Assembly: GCA_017628235.1 (NCBI GenBank) | Contig: JAGBZM010000078.1 | Location: forward strand, 1-50,690 | Origin: Lentisphaeria bacterium | Lineage (GTDB): Bacteria > Verrucomicrobiota > Lentisphaeria > Victivallales > Victivallaceae | Direction: 5' to 3' | DNA length: 50,690 nt | Shown here: piece by piece, positions 16,592 through 25,835 of the stretch | Layout of the letters: each line of letters starts with the position of its first letter | Position numbering within the stretch: position 1 is the first letter of the stretch | Notes under the pieces: generated by a model | Told to the model about the DNA's origin: nothing | Databases searched by the model: none | The model's input: the letters and a program-made list of their open reading frames with translations, nothing else | Translations under genes and position numbers: made by a program

Positions 16592-17629
16592 ATGATAACC
16601 CAAAAAGAGATCGCACGGATACTCGGAATCAGCCAAATGACCGTTTCCGCCATTATGCGCAACGGTGAACTGGCAAAACGGTATCGCCCGGAACTGCGGG
16701 AAAAAGTCCTGAAAACTGCCGCACAGTACGGTTACTGCCGCAACGAGATCGCCTGCGCAGTACGTTACCGCAAAAGAAATGTCATCGGGTTCGTTTCACA
16801 GGAGTTGGGCAACGGATATTCCGGGGTTATCCTGCAGGGTGTGATCGATGCAGCGGCTGAACATTCTTTTCTGGTGAAAATTTTTTCCATCAACAGCAGC
16901 AGCACTCCCGGTCATAATTCCCTCGCTGAAACAGCTGCCAATCTGGCCGGTCAATGCATCGGCCAGCGGCTTGCCGGTTTGATCTGCTTCGATGTGGTCT
17001 TCCCGGAAGTGGTGGAAATCATCAACCGCAAACTGTACGATAACGGCATCCCGCTGCTGATGGCCAACGACCAGTCATATTTGGCCGCCAACAGCATCGG
17101 AGTATATTCCGATAATGCCGCCAGCGGTAAATTGGCTTTTGAACACTTCCACGCTCTCGGACATCGGAAATTTGCCCTGCTGGGAGGATACCGATGGACA
17201 GATAAAAACCGGTTGCTCCTGAAATCATTCAAACAGGCCGCCGAAAGTGCCGGTATCCCGCCGGAAAATGTGCTGGATCTGATCCAGGATGAGGATTGGG
17301 ATTATCATATGTATAGAGAACCGCTGCTGGATATCAGGCCGACAGCTGTTTTTACCACCTGTGATCCGGTCGCCTTGAATACCATGACCTCGCTCACAGC
17401 CGACGGCTTCAAAATCCCCCGGGACTTCGCCATCATGGGAGTGGGAAATCTCGCCTTTTCCAGAGTGTGCCGCCCCGGATTGACCTCGCTGGATGAAAAT
17501 TTGTACTCCATCGGTTATCGCTCTGCGGAATTGATCCTCGCTCACGGATGCAATCCGGTCGAAGAACCTTACCGCGAATTGATCCGTCCTTCCCTGGTCA
17601 TCAGAGAATCGACCGCCGCTGCAGAATAA
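16592..17629 (+). CDS. LacI-family transcriptional regulator
   Basis: The 345-residue protein starts with a LacI-type helix-turn-helix (ITQKEIARILGISQMTVSA, residues 2-20) and hinge, then a periplasmic-binding-protein-like sensor (NVIGFVSQELGNGYSG, about residue 65 on; FEHFHALGHRKFALLGGY; MGVGNLAFSRVCRPGLTSL). These regulators bind palindromic operators as dimers and respond to sugars or sugar derivatives. Its own promoter is at 16524-16552. The strongest candidate operator is the 18-bp palindrome 70 bases after its stop, in front of the GH106-type gene, with further copies upstream of the second pseudopilin. The ligand is probably a product of these enzymes, such as rhamnose or an oligosaccharide; this is inferred. 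Confidence 0.95.
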   Translation: MITQKEIARILGISQMTVSAIMRNGELAKRYRPELREKVLKTAAQYGYCRNEIACAVRYRKRNVIGFVSQELGNGYSGVILQGVIDAAAEHSFLVKIFSINSSSTPGHNSLAETAANLAGQCIGQRLAGLICFDVVFPEVVEIINRKLYDNGIPLLMANDQSYLAANSIGVYSDNAASGKLAFEHFHALGHRKFALLGGYRWTDKNRLLLKSFKQAAESAGIPPENVLDLIQDEDWDYHMYREPLLDIRPTAVFTTCDPVALNTMTSLTADGFKIPRDFAIMGVGNLAFSRVCRPGLTSLDENLYSIGYRSAELILAHGCNPVEEPYRELIRPSLVIRESTAAAE

Positions 17630-17656
17630 AAATTACATTTTTTTTCAATCACGTAT

Positions 17657-17685
17657 TTGACAAAACATTTTCCAGAGACTATATT
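17657..17685 (+). promoter_or_regulatory. Promoter of the GH106-type gene
   Basis: TTGACA (17657-17662), a 17-base spacer, then TATATT (17680-17685). The operator palindrome begins 12 bases downstream of the -10 box. Confidence 0.75.
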
Positions 17686-17697
17686 AGACGCCGTGGC

Positions 17698-17715
17698 TAT
17701 ATTTACGTAAATATA
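17698..17715. promoter_or_regulatory. Operator O1, perfect 18-bp palindrome
   Basis: TATATTTACGTAAATATA is perfectly self-complementary. Its place over the early transcribed region is typical of a repressor site. The core TTTACGTAAA recurs at 20973 and 21019. The adjacent LacI-family protein is the obvious candidate to bind it. Confidence 0.8.
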
Positions 17716-17803
17716 AAATATGATTTCTGCTACGTTCGCAAAAAAATTCAGTTTTCAGCGAATGGTTTTATCAAAAGCCGCAATTACGGCAAAAGGGATT
17801 CTT

Positions 17804-20800
17804 ATGAAAAAAAACTGCTATGACCCGTCTGCACCGGAGATCGACATGCAATTCCGGCCGGTGCCGTTCTGGAGCTGGAATGATCGACTGGAAAAATCCG
17901 AATTGCTCCGGCAAATCCATGAGCTGTATCAGGCCGGCAACGGTGGTTTTTTCATGCACGCCCGGGGCGGCTTGAAAACAGAGTATATGGGGCAGCAATG
18001 GCTGGATGCGATCAGCCTCTGCACCCGCGAAGCTGTAAAACTCGGCATGAAACCCTGGCTTTACGATGAGAATGGCTGGCCGTCGGGCTTCGGTAACGGT
18101 CTGGTCAACGGACTCGGCACGGAATATCAGGCCAAATATGCCAAACTGCTGCCGGTAACCGGAATATCTGACCGGAAGCAGATTCTGGCATGGTACGATG
18201 AAAACGGCAGGCGGCTGCCGGATGACAATAATGCCGCATACGCCCTGCAGATCTTTGTCAATCCTTTTTATGTGGATAATCTCAATCCCGCCGTAGTCCG
18301 GGAGTTTATCAAGCAGATATATCAGCGGTACTGGGATGAGCTGCCGCCGGATGTCCGGGAAAATCTGACCGGTATTTTCACCGACGAACCGCAGCTCTCC
18401 TGCGACGGTATCCCCTGGTCAATGGTTCTGACTGAGAAATATCGTGAAGACTGCGGCCGGGAACTGCTGGATGATTTTCCCGAATTGTCTCTGGAAACCG
18501 GCAATTGGCGGCAGACCAGAATCCGGTTCTGGAAGAGCGTCACCACCCTTTTCCGGGACAGCTACATCAACCAGATCGGGCAGTGGTGCCGGGAACACAA
18601 CTGGCAGTTGACCGGACATCATCTGATGGAAGAATCTTTTGACTCGCAGCTGAATATAAATGGTTCTGTCATGCCCCAATATGAAGGTTTCACCAGTCCG
18701 GGCATCGACCATCTATACCGGGTATCCACCTTTCTGACTCCGGAAATACAGGTCGTTTCCGCTTCCGCCATGAATGGGCAGCGGCAGGTTCTGGCTGAAA
18801 CTTTCGGCTGCAGCGGTTGGAACTTCAACCTGCGGGGCATGAAGTGGCTCGCCCAGCAGCATCTGGTGCTGGGGATCAATCTGCTGTGTCAGCATCTGGC
18901 CGCCTATTCCCTGCACGGTCTGCGTAAACGGGATTATCCGGCATCCATTTTCTACCAGCATCCGATGTGGAAATATGTACGGCAGTTGAATGACAGTTTT
19001 TCCCGTGTCGGCCGGATGCTGGCAACAGGAGATATCGAGTGTGAAGTACTGGTAATTCACGGGGAAAGTTCGGCGTGGATGCGCAGTCACGGCCACTTTC
19101 AGGATCATTTCAGCGGTAATATTTTCCAAAACTTCTGTCAATTATCCCAGATGCTGAGTGCTGCCGGAATACCATTTCACTACGGCGATGAGATCATGCT
19201 GGCGGAAAAAGGTACGGTCAGCGGCGGCAAACTGCGTTCCGGTGCCATGAGTTACTCCTGTGCAGTTATTCCGGCAGTGGATAATCTGTTGAGTTCGACG
19301 GTGCAACTCCTGCAGAAATTTTCGGCACAAGGCGGCAGGATCATCCGCTTGGCCATGCCGGAGAACGGTGATTTTTATATCGACGGCCGGCTGCCGGAGG
19401 AAAGTGAACTGCAATTTCTCAATCAGATACCGGTCTGCCCATCTCCGGAAGAAGCCGTTGCATTTCTCCGGCAGTTTCCGGCTCTGGAGATCCGTAATAT
19501 CGGCGGTCAACCCGGACGGGTTCGCGGCACCTGGCGCAACTTCCCGGAGAAAAGTGAACGCTGGTATTATCTTGCTGACTTTGCTTTTCTGCCTGAAAAC
19601 CGGATACCGGATGAAGATTTCCTGACCGAGATCCACTCCAATGTCCCGGAAGTGGAATCAGCCTGCGCTCTGGAAATAACGCTGCCGTTCCCCGCCGACT
19701 TTGCCGAAATCATCGACCAGGAAAGCGGTGCAGTTTCCGGACATGCTGACCTGATTTGCCGTCCGGACGGCAAATGCACTTTTCTGAAAACGATTCCGGC
19801 AGCCGGTTCTCTTCTGTTGCGGACCGGATACCATTCCGGCAGCAACCGGCAGATCGACCTGACGGCCAATTGGCAGGTGCATACAGATGATAATGTCATG
19901 ACTCTGGAAAAAGTTGCATACCGGCTGGAAGACAGCAGCTGCCGGCCGGAGGAAACAGATACCCTGAGCCTTTTCAACCGGCTGCTTGCTCTGGGAAAAG
20001 ATACCCCTCTGCAACTTTGTTACACATTTGAAGTTTCTCCGGAATTCGATCCGGAAAAAGCGGATTTGAAAATAGCTGTTGAACCGGATGACAGTGCGGC
20101 ATATTTTCTCAACGGCACGGAGATCAAACCGGAATTTCTGCCGGGATATTTCCTCGACCGGTCCATTCGCATACTGCAGCTGCCGGTCACTGCGATCCGG
20201 GCGGGAACAAATTTCTTTGAAGTAAAAAGTATATTCAGCCAAAGTCCGGAGATCCGGGCAGCAGTAATTCGGGCTAAAGAATTCGGCAGTGAAGCCAATA
20301 AACTCTCTTTTGACAGTGAAGTGGAAGCGGTTTATCTGCTCGGCAAATTCGGGTGTTTCTGCCGGGGAGAATATCGTAAGGAAAAAGCCGGATCGTTCTT
20401 TCTTGCCCCCTCATTCATCATCGGCAATATGCCGGAAACGGTGGATTCCGGACGGTCAGTGCTGCAGGGATTCCCGTTTTTCACCGGAACGCTGGTTCTG
20501 GAAAAAGAGATCGAACTCTCCGGAACCGATGCTGCCGGATTCCGGAAACTGTGCTGGTCGCAATTCAAAGCCGATACGGTGCAGGTAACGGTAAACGGGA
20601 AATCGTCCGGATGGATTTTTGCCCCTCCTTATGAATTCGATCTGACCAACCTGCTGAAAGAGGGGAAAAATCATATCAGAGTAGCTCTGGAAACCTCCTG
20701 CCGGAACACTCTGGGGCCGTTTCACACACCGGAAACCGAACCGATATGTACTTCACCGGGATCGTTTCTGACTGAACAGGACTTTCTCGGCAAGTATCAT

Positions 20801-20863
20801 CCTGGAAATGTCGCTGAATACGGAGTGCTGGAACCATCTCCGGAAAAAATAGTTATCTGCTGA
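17804..20863 (+). CDS. GH106-type glycoside hydrolase (alpha-L-rhamnosidase-like)
   Basis: The 1019-residue protein starts at ATG 17804 (AAGGG six bases upstream); the longer open frame to 17720 would begin inside the leader. The segment FRPVPFWSWNDRLEKSELL followed by GNGGFFMHARGGL and PWLYDENGWPSGFGNG is characteristic of family GH106, whose known members release alpha-L-rhamnose from pectic and other glycans. TGIFTDEPQ and GHHLMEES carry candidate acidic residues. C-terminal beta-sandwich parts include a sugar-binding-like segment near residue 900. No signal peptide is apparent, so the enzyme may work in the cytoplasm on imported oligosaccharides. A rhamnulokinase gene 8 kb downstream supports rhamnose use. 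Likely repressed through the operator at 17698. Confidence 0.82.
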   Translation: MKKNCYDPSAPEIDMQFRPVPFWSWNDRLEKSELLRQIHELYQAGNGGFFMHARGGLKTEYMGQQWLDAISLCTREAVKLGMKPWLYDENGWPSGFGNGLVNGLGTEYQAKYAKLLPVTGISDRKQILAWYDENGRRLPDDNNAAYALQIFVNPFYVDNLNPAVVREFIKQIYQRYWDELPPDVRENLTGIFTDEPQLSCDGIPWSMVLTEKYREDCGRELLDDFPELSLETGNWRQTRIRFWKSVTTLFRDSYINQIGQWCREHNWQLTGHHLMEESFDSQLNINGSVMPQYEGFTSPGIDHLYRVSTFLTPEIQVVSASAMNGQRQVLAETFGCSGWNFNLRGMKWLAQQHLVLGINLLCQHLAAYSLHGLRKRDYPASIFYQHPMWKYVRQLNDSFSRVGRMLATGDIECEVLVIHGESSAWMRSHGHFQDHFSGNIFQNFCQLSQMLSAAGIPFHYGDEIMLAEKGTVSGGKLRSGAMSYSCAVIPAVDNLLSSTVQLLQKFSAQGGRIIRLAMPENGDFYIDGRLPEESELQFLNQIPVCPSPEEAVAFLRQFPALEIRNIGGQPGRVRGTWRNFPEKSERWYYLADFAFLPENRIPDEDFLTEIHSNVPEVESACALEITLPFPADFAEIIDQESGAVSGHADLICRPDGKCTFLKTIPAAGSLLLRTGYHSGSNRQIDLTANWQVHTDDNVMTLEKVAYRLEDSSCRPEETDTLSLFNRLLALGKDTPLQLCYTFEVSPEFDPEKADLKIAVEPDDSAAYFLNGTEIKPEFLPGYFLDRSIRILQLPVTAIRAGTNFFEVKSIFSQSPEIRAAVIRAKEFGSEANKLSFDSEVEAVYLLGKFGCFCRGEYRKEKAGSFFLAPSFIIGNMPETVDSGRSVLQGFPFFTGTLVLEKEIELSGTDAAGFRKLCWSQFKADTVQVTVNGKSSGWIFAPPYEFDLTNLLKEGKNHIRVALETSCRNTLGPFHTPETEPICTSPGSFLTEQDFLGKYHPGNVAEYGVLEPSPEKIVIC

Positions 20864-20943
20864 TCCGGATTCCGGGCAGGCGGGATTTTACTGATTGAAA
20901 CGGAAAACTGACAATATTTGAAATATTTTTGAATTTACTTTAG

Positions 20944-20971
20944 TTGACAAGGAGATTTTCGGGAGTATATT
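20944..20971 (+). promoter_or_regulatory. Promoter of the second pseudopilin / DUF4838 operon
   Basis: TTGACA (20944-20949), a 16-base spacer, then TATATT (20966-20971). The first operator overlaps the end of the -10 region. Confidence 0.7.
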
Positions 20972-20972
20972 A

Positions 20973-20982
20973 TTTACGTAAA
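20973..20982. promoter_or_regulatory. Operator O2 (TTTACGTAAA)
   Basis: A perfect 10-bp palindrome next to the -10 box. It has the same core as O1 and O3. Confidence 0.7.
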
Positions 20983-21017
20983 CAACCGTCCCGGCAGAAT
21001 AATCCGGCGATTTTTAT

Positions 21018-21029
21018 ATTTACGTAAAT
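21018..21029. promoter_or_regulatory. Operator O3 (ATTTACGTAAAT)
   Basis: A perfect 12-bp palindrome preceded by TAT as in O1. Its centre is 46 bases from that of O2, so the two sites could be bound together through a short loop or by separate dimers. Confidence 0.7.
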
Positions 21030-21160
21030 GCCAATTATCCGGAGGAGGTTCAAAAAACAAGACAGCGGCAAACATAAATTATTAATCAGCAATCGGAAGA
21101 AAAATTTGCAATCATTGGCAGTGTGTTCATCAACCAACCAAACACAAGGAGTTAAAAAAC

Positions 21161-21862
21161 ATGAAAAACACGATGTCGGTAAATGGGAATTACTCCCTTA
21201 TGTTCAAGGGAGTAAAGGTGTTCAGCTTTACGCTTATCGAATTGCTTGTCGTAATAGCGATCATCGCCATTCTGGCGGCGATACTGCTGCCTGCGCTCAA
21301 TTCTGCCAGAGAACGCGGCCGCAACACCACCTGTAAAAACAATCTCTCCCAGCTGGGACGTTTCATGATGCTGTACGCTGATGACAATGACGGCCATGCC
21401 CATTGGAACAGCGGCGGCAGCGGTGCCATATCCACCTCATATGCTCTGCCCGGCAGCAGCACTTATAAAACCTCTTTGCCCTTCAGTGCTTATGTCGGCT
21501 ATGCCGCCAATGACAGTTCCGCCAAGAAAGGAGATTCCCTTTACCGTTGTCCTTCAGCGGCCAAAGGAAATGGCGGAAGTACAGACTATTCCTACGTCAG
21601 TTATGGCATGAATTGGTATATCGCCTGCAGTGCCAATGGCAATAAAACCACCAGACACAACTCTCCCAGCGCGACCAGCCTCTTTGCTCCCGGTCCTCAA
21701 GCCGCCCCCTGGAATTACTCTGAAAGTACCGATTACTCGGTAATGGCCAAGAGACACAGCAAATCATATCTGCTCAACATCAACTATCTGGACGGGCATG
21801 TCGCGGAATTGCAGGAAGCTCCGCCGACAAGCGGTCAGAATGTGTTTTTCAAAAGTTATTGA
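21161..21862 (+). CDS. Type II-like pseudopilin, second copy
   Basis: The 233-residue protein has a 22-residue leader and then [30 protein letters not shown] and, near the end, [17 protein letters not shown] (histidine and DG separated by 11 residues rather than nine). The residue before the cleavage site is serine instead of glycine. The leader [10 protein letters not shown] matches [10 protein letters not shown] of the first pseudopilin, and the DNA coding it forms the same two overlapping stems. AAGGAG lies upstream of the ATG. The DUF4838 gene starts 24 bases after its stop. Two LacI-type operators in front suggest it is induced together with the enzymes. Its partner secretion machinery is not in this window. 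Confidence 0.93.
   Translation: MKNTMSVNGNYSLMFKGVKVFSFTLIELLVVIAIIAILAAILLPALNSARERGRNTTCKNNLSQLGRFMMLYADDNDGHAHWNSGGSGAISTSYALPGSSTYKTSLPFSAYVGYAANDSSAKKGDSLYRCPSAAKGNGGSTDYSYVSYGMNWYIACSANGNKTTRHNSPSATSLFAPGPQAAPWNYSESTDYSVMAKRHSKSYLLNINYLDGHVAELQEAPPTSGQNVFFKSY
21190..21231 (+). other. Two overlapping stem-loops inside the pseudopilin leader coding sequence
   Basis: Stem 1 pairs 21190-21199 with 21206-21215 (10 bp, 6-base loop). Stem 2 pairs GTAAAG 21212-21217 with CTTTAC 21226-21231. Bases 21212-21215 are shared. Compared with the first pseudopilin gene, stem 1 shows a compensatory change: A-T there, T-A here. Confidence 0.8.
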
Positions 21863-21886
21863 CCGGTCTGCTTGAGGATATCATAA

Positions 21887-24742
21887 ATGAGACACATTAT
21901 TTCTGCAATATTTGCATATTCAGCTGTTATTCTGGCGGCGGCGGACCAAATACCGGCTCTGATGCCGGAAAGACCGCGTAAAATTGTTATCGGTCAGGAA
22001 AATACTCTGCCAATGATCCGCAACGGACAGACGGAATTTGTGATTGTCTTAACTCCTGACAGCGGCAAAGCAGCTCAATTCGCCGCCGGAGAACTTGCCG
22101 TACACCTCTCCGGGATCGCCGGTTCGCCAATTCCGGTAGTGGACACGCCCCCGGCAGACAAAGCGGCGATCATCGTCGGCTCTCCGGCAATTGCTGCTGC
22201 GTGGGGGATCAACCCTGCAGAGTTTGACCGGGACGGATTCATCATCCGGCGCAAAGGCAGACAAATCCTGCTTATCGGACGGGATACTCCGGGCAGATCA
22301 CCTTTGAAAACCACCCTTGAACCGGGTTACAAGCGGGAGTGTGCCACGCTGTTTGCCGTCTATGACTTTCTGGAACGTTTTGCCGGAGTCAGATTCTATT
22401 TCCCCGGAGAATTGGGGGTAGTCACCCCGCCAAAGAAAGATTGGTCTTTGCCGGAAATCGACATTTATGACCGTCCGGATTGGATACAGCGGCGGTTCAG
22501 TTCCGGCAACCATTCAGGACGCCCGGCGCGTTATCCGGCAAAAATCACCGCTGACAGGAAAAATGAATTCATCGCTTACCACCAGCTGCGCAACCGCCGG
22601 GAAACTCTGCTGCTGCCGTGCTGTCACGGAATGAGCTGCCTTAAATTGATCGAGCGTTTCGGTCAATCCCATCCGGAATACTTCTGCCTCTATCCGGACG
22701 GCAGCCGCAGCAACGATCCCCATGCCCCCGGCATTCAGGGACATATATGTTATTCCAATGCCGGAATCAAAAATGAGATAGTACAGGACGGCATCGCCTT
22801 TCTGCAGCAGAAACCGGCCAAAGAACGCAATTTGAAATCATGGCACAGCTGGTGGCACCCGGTTGGATTGCCGATTTTTGATATGATGCCGACAGACGGC
22901 TTGCGACTCTGCTGCTGCCCGGAGTGCAGCAAACACTTCGGTAAAGATGCCAAGGCTGCCAACGATTACATCTGGGATTTTTTCATCGACACCGCCAATA
23001 AAATCAAAGCCGGCGGCGGGAACGGTTACGTTTCCACGATGGCATACGCTCAATACGGCAATCCGCCGGAACGGGAGATCCCGGAACATTTGATGGTGAT
23101 GCTGGCCACACGCGGCCCCTGGGATCTGGATTCTCCGGAAATACTCAAGCATGAAACTGACCGGATCAAACTCTGGACCGGTAAACTCGGCCGCCGCACC
23201 TGGCTGTGGACATATCCGGGCAAATACTGGGGTATGCTTAAAGGAGTTCCGCACTCCACTCCGCGCACCATCGGCAAATACTTCAAACTGATCAGCCCGC
23301 ATATTTTCGGAGCCTACATTGAATCCGACTCCGATGTATTCATATTCAACCACCTCAACCACTACATTTTCGGCAAGGTGGCATGGAACAACGATTGCGA
23401 TATCGATGCTCTGCTGGATGAATATTACACCCTCATGTACGGCGCGGCAGCCGGACCGATGAAGGAGTTCTTTGAACGTATCGAAACCCTGTGGATGACC
23501 CGGATCGGCGGCAAGGCGGTAAATACTCCGCTGGGGCCGAAAATTGTCACCCCGTCGGATATCGAATTGTGGCAGGATATTTATTCTCCGGCGGAGATCA
23601 AAAAACTTGACCGGATTTTTGACCGGGCGGAAAAAGCGGTCAAAAACGGTTCATTGGAATATAAACGGATCGTATTCATGCGTGAAGAATTTTTCGGTCC
23701 GTTGAAATCTGCCGCTTCCTCCTGGCACACTCTCACCCTGGCCAGGGATGCCTTCTGCGGATACCCGGGTAAAAAACTCTATCTGCGTCCGACTTCCGGC
23801 AGAAAATCAGAAGTTAAAACTGTTGTCACTTACCGGGTCGATCCGGAATTTTTCTACTTTGATTTTGATTGCGAAGAACCTTACACCGATGATATGATCA
23901 TTTCGCAAAAAGGCGGGGTATGGAGCGATTCGGAAGTGGAATTGCTGCTTGATCCCAGTGGTAAACGCACCGGATACTTTCAGATCATGGTCAATGCCGG
24001 CGGCTTCAACCGGCAGCTGCAGTACCGTGACGGTGTCGAATTACCCTGGGAGAGCAACGCGGAAATATCTTCCCGTATCACTCCGGGCAAAGGTTACAAA
24101 GTAAGTATAAAACTGCCGAAAAAGAGTCTGGGAGAGATCAGTACTGACCGGATACCGGCAGATTTCTGCCGGGTACGGGGATTAAAAAACCGTAAAGTTG
24201 CGGAATTGACCAGTTTCTGGCGGCCGTATCCCGGGAAGTTCGGTGATGTGGCAAATTTCGGCACTCTGCATCTGCAGCCGGCGGTTCCGGCACTGATCGA
24301 TTTTGATTTTTCGGCCAATGTTATCAGCAACAAATATATTTACGGTTACGCGGCAGAAAAAACACTGAATCTTGACAGTGAATATTTTATTGCCGGCGGC
24401 AGATCACTGGTTCTGGTTCCGGAAAACCGCTGGTTCTCCGGCGGAGTGAAGTTGGAACCCGACAGTGAATATACCTTAAGTTATTTTGCCAAACTGGACA
24501 ATGTCCGTCCTCTGAAAACCTCTGCCGATTGCGGTCTGCTGGTACGCATTTATGATGGCGGTAAAAAATATTTCCGGCTGCCTCCGACGGCTCTGCACGG
24601 TTCTGCTGACTGGAAATACTGCAGCTATACTTTCAAAACCGGCAAGGAGGCCGGTCAGAAAAAAGGCTGGTTGAATTTTTCATTGAGTCAATGCACCGGA
24701 AAAGTGTGGATCGATTGCATAAAACTCCGTAAAATCCGGTAA
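21887..24742 (+). CDS. Secreted DUF4838 glycoside hydrolase-like protein with CBM9-like C-terminal region
   Basis: The 951-residue protein has a signal peptide (residues 1-18). Residues about 50-170 look like the alpha-glucuronidase-type N-terminal domain (GKAAQFAAGELAVHLSGIAG; AAIIVGSPAIA; ECATLFAVYDFLERFAGVRF). Residues about 200-500 match the DUF4838 barrel-like domain, with CHGMSCLKL, PTDGLRLCCCPECSKHFG and LWTYPGKYWG. Residues about 650-800 resemble a CBM9/DOMON domain (VEWSD-like WSDSEVELLLD). The last 150 residues look like a second carbohydrate-binding beta-sandwich. DUF4838 proteins accompany polysaccharide-degradation genes in Bacteroidetes and Lentisphaerae, but their reaction is not established. 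It follows the pseudopilin by 24 bases and shares its operators. Confidence 0.85.
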   Translation: MRHIISAIFAYSAVILAAADQIPALMPERPRKIVIGQENTLPMIRNGQTEFVIVLTPDSGKAAQFAAGELAVHLSGIAGSPIPVVDTPPADKAAIIVGSPAIAAAWGINPAEFDRDGFIIRRKGRQILLIGRDTPGRSPLKTTLEPGYKRECATLFAVYDFLERFAGVRFYFPGELGVVTPPKKDWSLPEIDIYDRPDWIQRRFSSGNHSGRPARYPAKITADRKNEFIAYHQLRNRRETLLLPCCHGMSCLKLIERFGQSHPEYFCLYPDGSRSNDPHAPGIQGHICYSNAGIKNEIVQDGIAFLQQKPAKERNLKSWHSWWHPVGLPIFDMMPTDGLRLCCCPECSKHFGKDAKAANDYIWDFFIDTANKIKAGGGNGYVSTMAYAQYGNPPEREIPEHLMVMLATRGPWDLDSPEILKHETDRIKLWTGKLGRRTWLWTYPGKYWGMLKGVPHSTPRTIGKYFKLISPHIFGAYIESDSDVFIFNHLNHYIFGKVAWNNDCDIDALLDEYYTLMYGAAAGPMKEFFERIETLWMTRIGGKAVNTPLGPKIVTPSDIELWQDIYSPAEIKKLDRIFDRAEKAVKNGSLEYKRIVFMREEFFGPLKSAASSWHTLTLARDAFCGYPGKKLYLRPTSGRKSEVKTVVTYRVDPEFFYFDFDCEEPYTDDMIISQKGGVWSDSEVELLLDPSGKRTGYFQIMVNAGGFNRQLQYRDGVELPWESNAEISSRITPGKGYKVSIKLPKKSLGEISTDRIPADFCRVRGLKNRKVAELTSFWRPYPGKFGDVANFGTLHLQPAVPALIDFDFSANVISNKYIYGYAAEKTLNLDSEYFIAGGRSLVLVPENRWFSGGVKLEPDSEYTLSYFAKLDNVRPLKTSADCGLLVRIYDGGKKYFRLPPTALHGSADWKYCSYTFKTGKEAGQKKGWLNFSLSQCTGKVWIDCIKLRKIR

Positions 24743-24783
24743 CATACCACAGATTTACCGGAAAAACAGCGGTATATCTTTCA

Positions 24784-24831
24784 TGCCTTGCGCACGACAC
24801 TGATCCCGGCGCGCAAGGCAGTTATTCTTTT
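24784..24831 (+). terminator. Intrinsic terminator after the DUF4838 gene
   Basis: TGCCTTGCGC (24784-24793) pairs perfectly with GCGCAAGGCA (24811-24820), followed within a few bases by TTATTCTTTTT. It separates the glycan-degradation region from the following operon. Confidence 0.75.
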
Positions 24832-24869
24832 TAAACGGTTTTCTTTGCTTACTTTCTTTGCCGGAATGC

Positions 24870-24898
24870 TTGTAAATAATGCTTTGAACTGCTATATT
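24870..24898 (+). promoter_or_regulatory. Candidate promoter of the ricT operon
   Basis: TTGTAA (24870-24875), a 17-base spacer, then TATATT (24893-24898), 50 bases before the ricT start. Confidence 0.55.
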
Positions 24899-24947
24899 GT
24901 TTGTGTAACAGTGTTTTTGACCGCAAATGGAGCAAATTTGATTTTTT

Positions 24948-25835
24948 ATGGAAAAAGTTTGGGTTGTAAAGTTGGAAAACGGTGCCTCGTTTGAAGTGCG
25001 CGGTTCTGAGGAACTGGAGTTCAAACAGGGCGATCTGTGCGTTTTCCGCCGCGATTTTTACGAAGAATTGGGAACTGTCCGCACGCAGCTGCCATCACCG
25101 AGTATGACCTCCAGGATCGAAGATCTGCCGCAAATCCTCCGGGCCGCCGGAGAACCGGAATGCAACGAAGCAGCTGAAAACCGGATCAAAGCCAAAACCG
25201 ATATGGCAGTGGTGCGCGACTGGATCGCCAGACTCGCACTGGAAATGACCCCGGTAAATGCCCACTATTCCCTTGACCGCAAACTGCTTACCGTCCAATT
25301 TTGCGCCGACGGCCGGGTGGACTTCCGGGAACTGGTCAAAGAACTCTCCCGCGCGTTGAATGTGCGGATCGAATTGCGCCAGATCGGAGTACGCGACGAA
25401 ACCGGTATTTACGGCGGGATCGCCGTTTGCGGACAGGTGTTGTGCTGCAGCCGCTTCCTCAAGGAATTCAATTCGATCAATGTAAAAATGGCCAAAGAGC
25501 AGGATCTGCTGCTCACCCCCGGCACCATCTCCGGGATCTGCGGCAGATTGAAGTGCTGTCTTAAGTATGAACATGAGGGATATCTGGAGCTGGCCAAAGG
25601 ATTTCCGCACAAAGGCGAATTCTGCGAAACTCCTTCCGGCAAAGGACGGATCACCGACCGCAATCTGCTGACCGGCAAAGTTAATGTGACCTTTGAAAAC
25701 GGCAGCGTTTCGGTCTTCCCGGTTTCGGAAATCACCGTCTGCCAGCCAGATAAAAGCCACGACAGCAACGAAAACAAGGGCGGGAAAAACAACAAAAACC
25801 GCAACGGCAAAAATCAGCCCGGAGCTAAAAAGTGA
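24948..25835 (+). CDS. ricT: RicT / PSP1-domain protein (YaaT-like)
   Basis: The 295-residue protein carries the PSP1 domain with six conserved cysteines: VCGQVLCC (Cys161, 166, 167) and ICGRLKCCLKYE (Cys198, 203, 204), with MAKEQDLLLTPGTISG between them. In Bacillus, RicT (YaaT) works with RicA and RicF in a complex that carries Fe-S clusters and affects RNA processing by RNase Y; partners are not visible here. The C-terminal 35 residues are a basic, Asn/Lys-rich tail (NKGGKNNKNRNGKNQ) not typical of the Bacillus protein and likely disordered, possibly RNA-binding. No good ribosome site precedes the ATG. Its TGA overlaps the GTG of the next gene. Confidence 0.92.
   Translation: MEKVWVVKLENGASFEVRGSEELEFKQGDLCVFRRDFYEELGTVRTQLPSPSMTSRIEDLPQILRAAGEPECNEAAENRIKAKTDMAVVRDWIARLALEMTPVNAHYSLDRKLLTVQFCADGRVDFRELVKELSRALNVRIELRQIGVRDETGIYGGIAVCGQVLCCSRFLKEFNSINVKMAKEQDLLLTPGTISGICGRLKCCLKYEHEGYLELAKGFPHKGEFCETPSGKGRITDRNLLTGKVNVTFENGSVSVFPVSEITVCQPDKSHDSNENKGGKNNKNRNGKNQPGAKK

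Larger units (their letters stand above)
20864..21160. other. 297-bp control region before the second pseudopilin
   Basis: It contains a promoter, two operators and a long leader, listed separately. A GGAGGAGG at 21041-21048 is not followed by a start codon at a usable distance. A frame beginning at 21028 overlaps the operator and the pseudopilin start and looks accidental. Confidence 0.6.

Noticed and set aside
21028-21336. 102-residue frame overlapping the second pseudopilin start
   Set aside because: It begins inside operator O3 and runs out of frame through the pseudopilin; no family resemblance.
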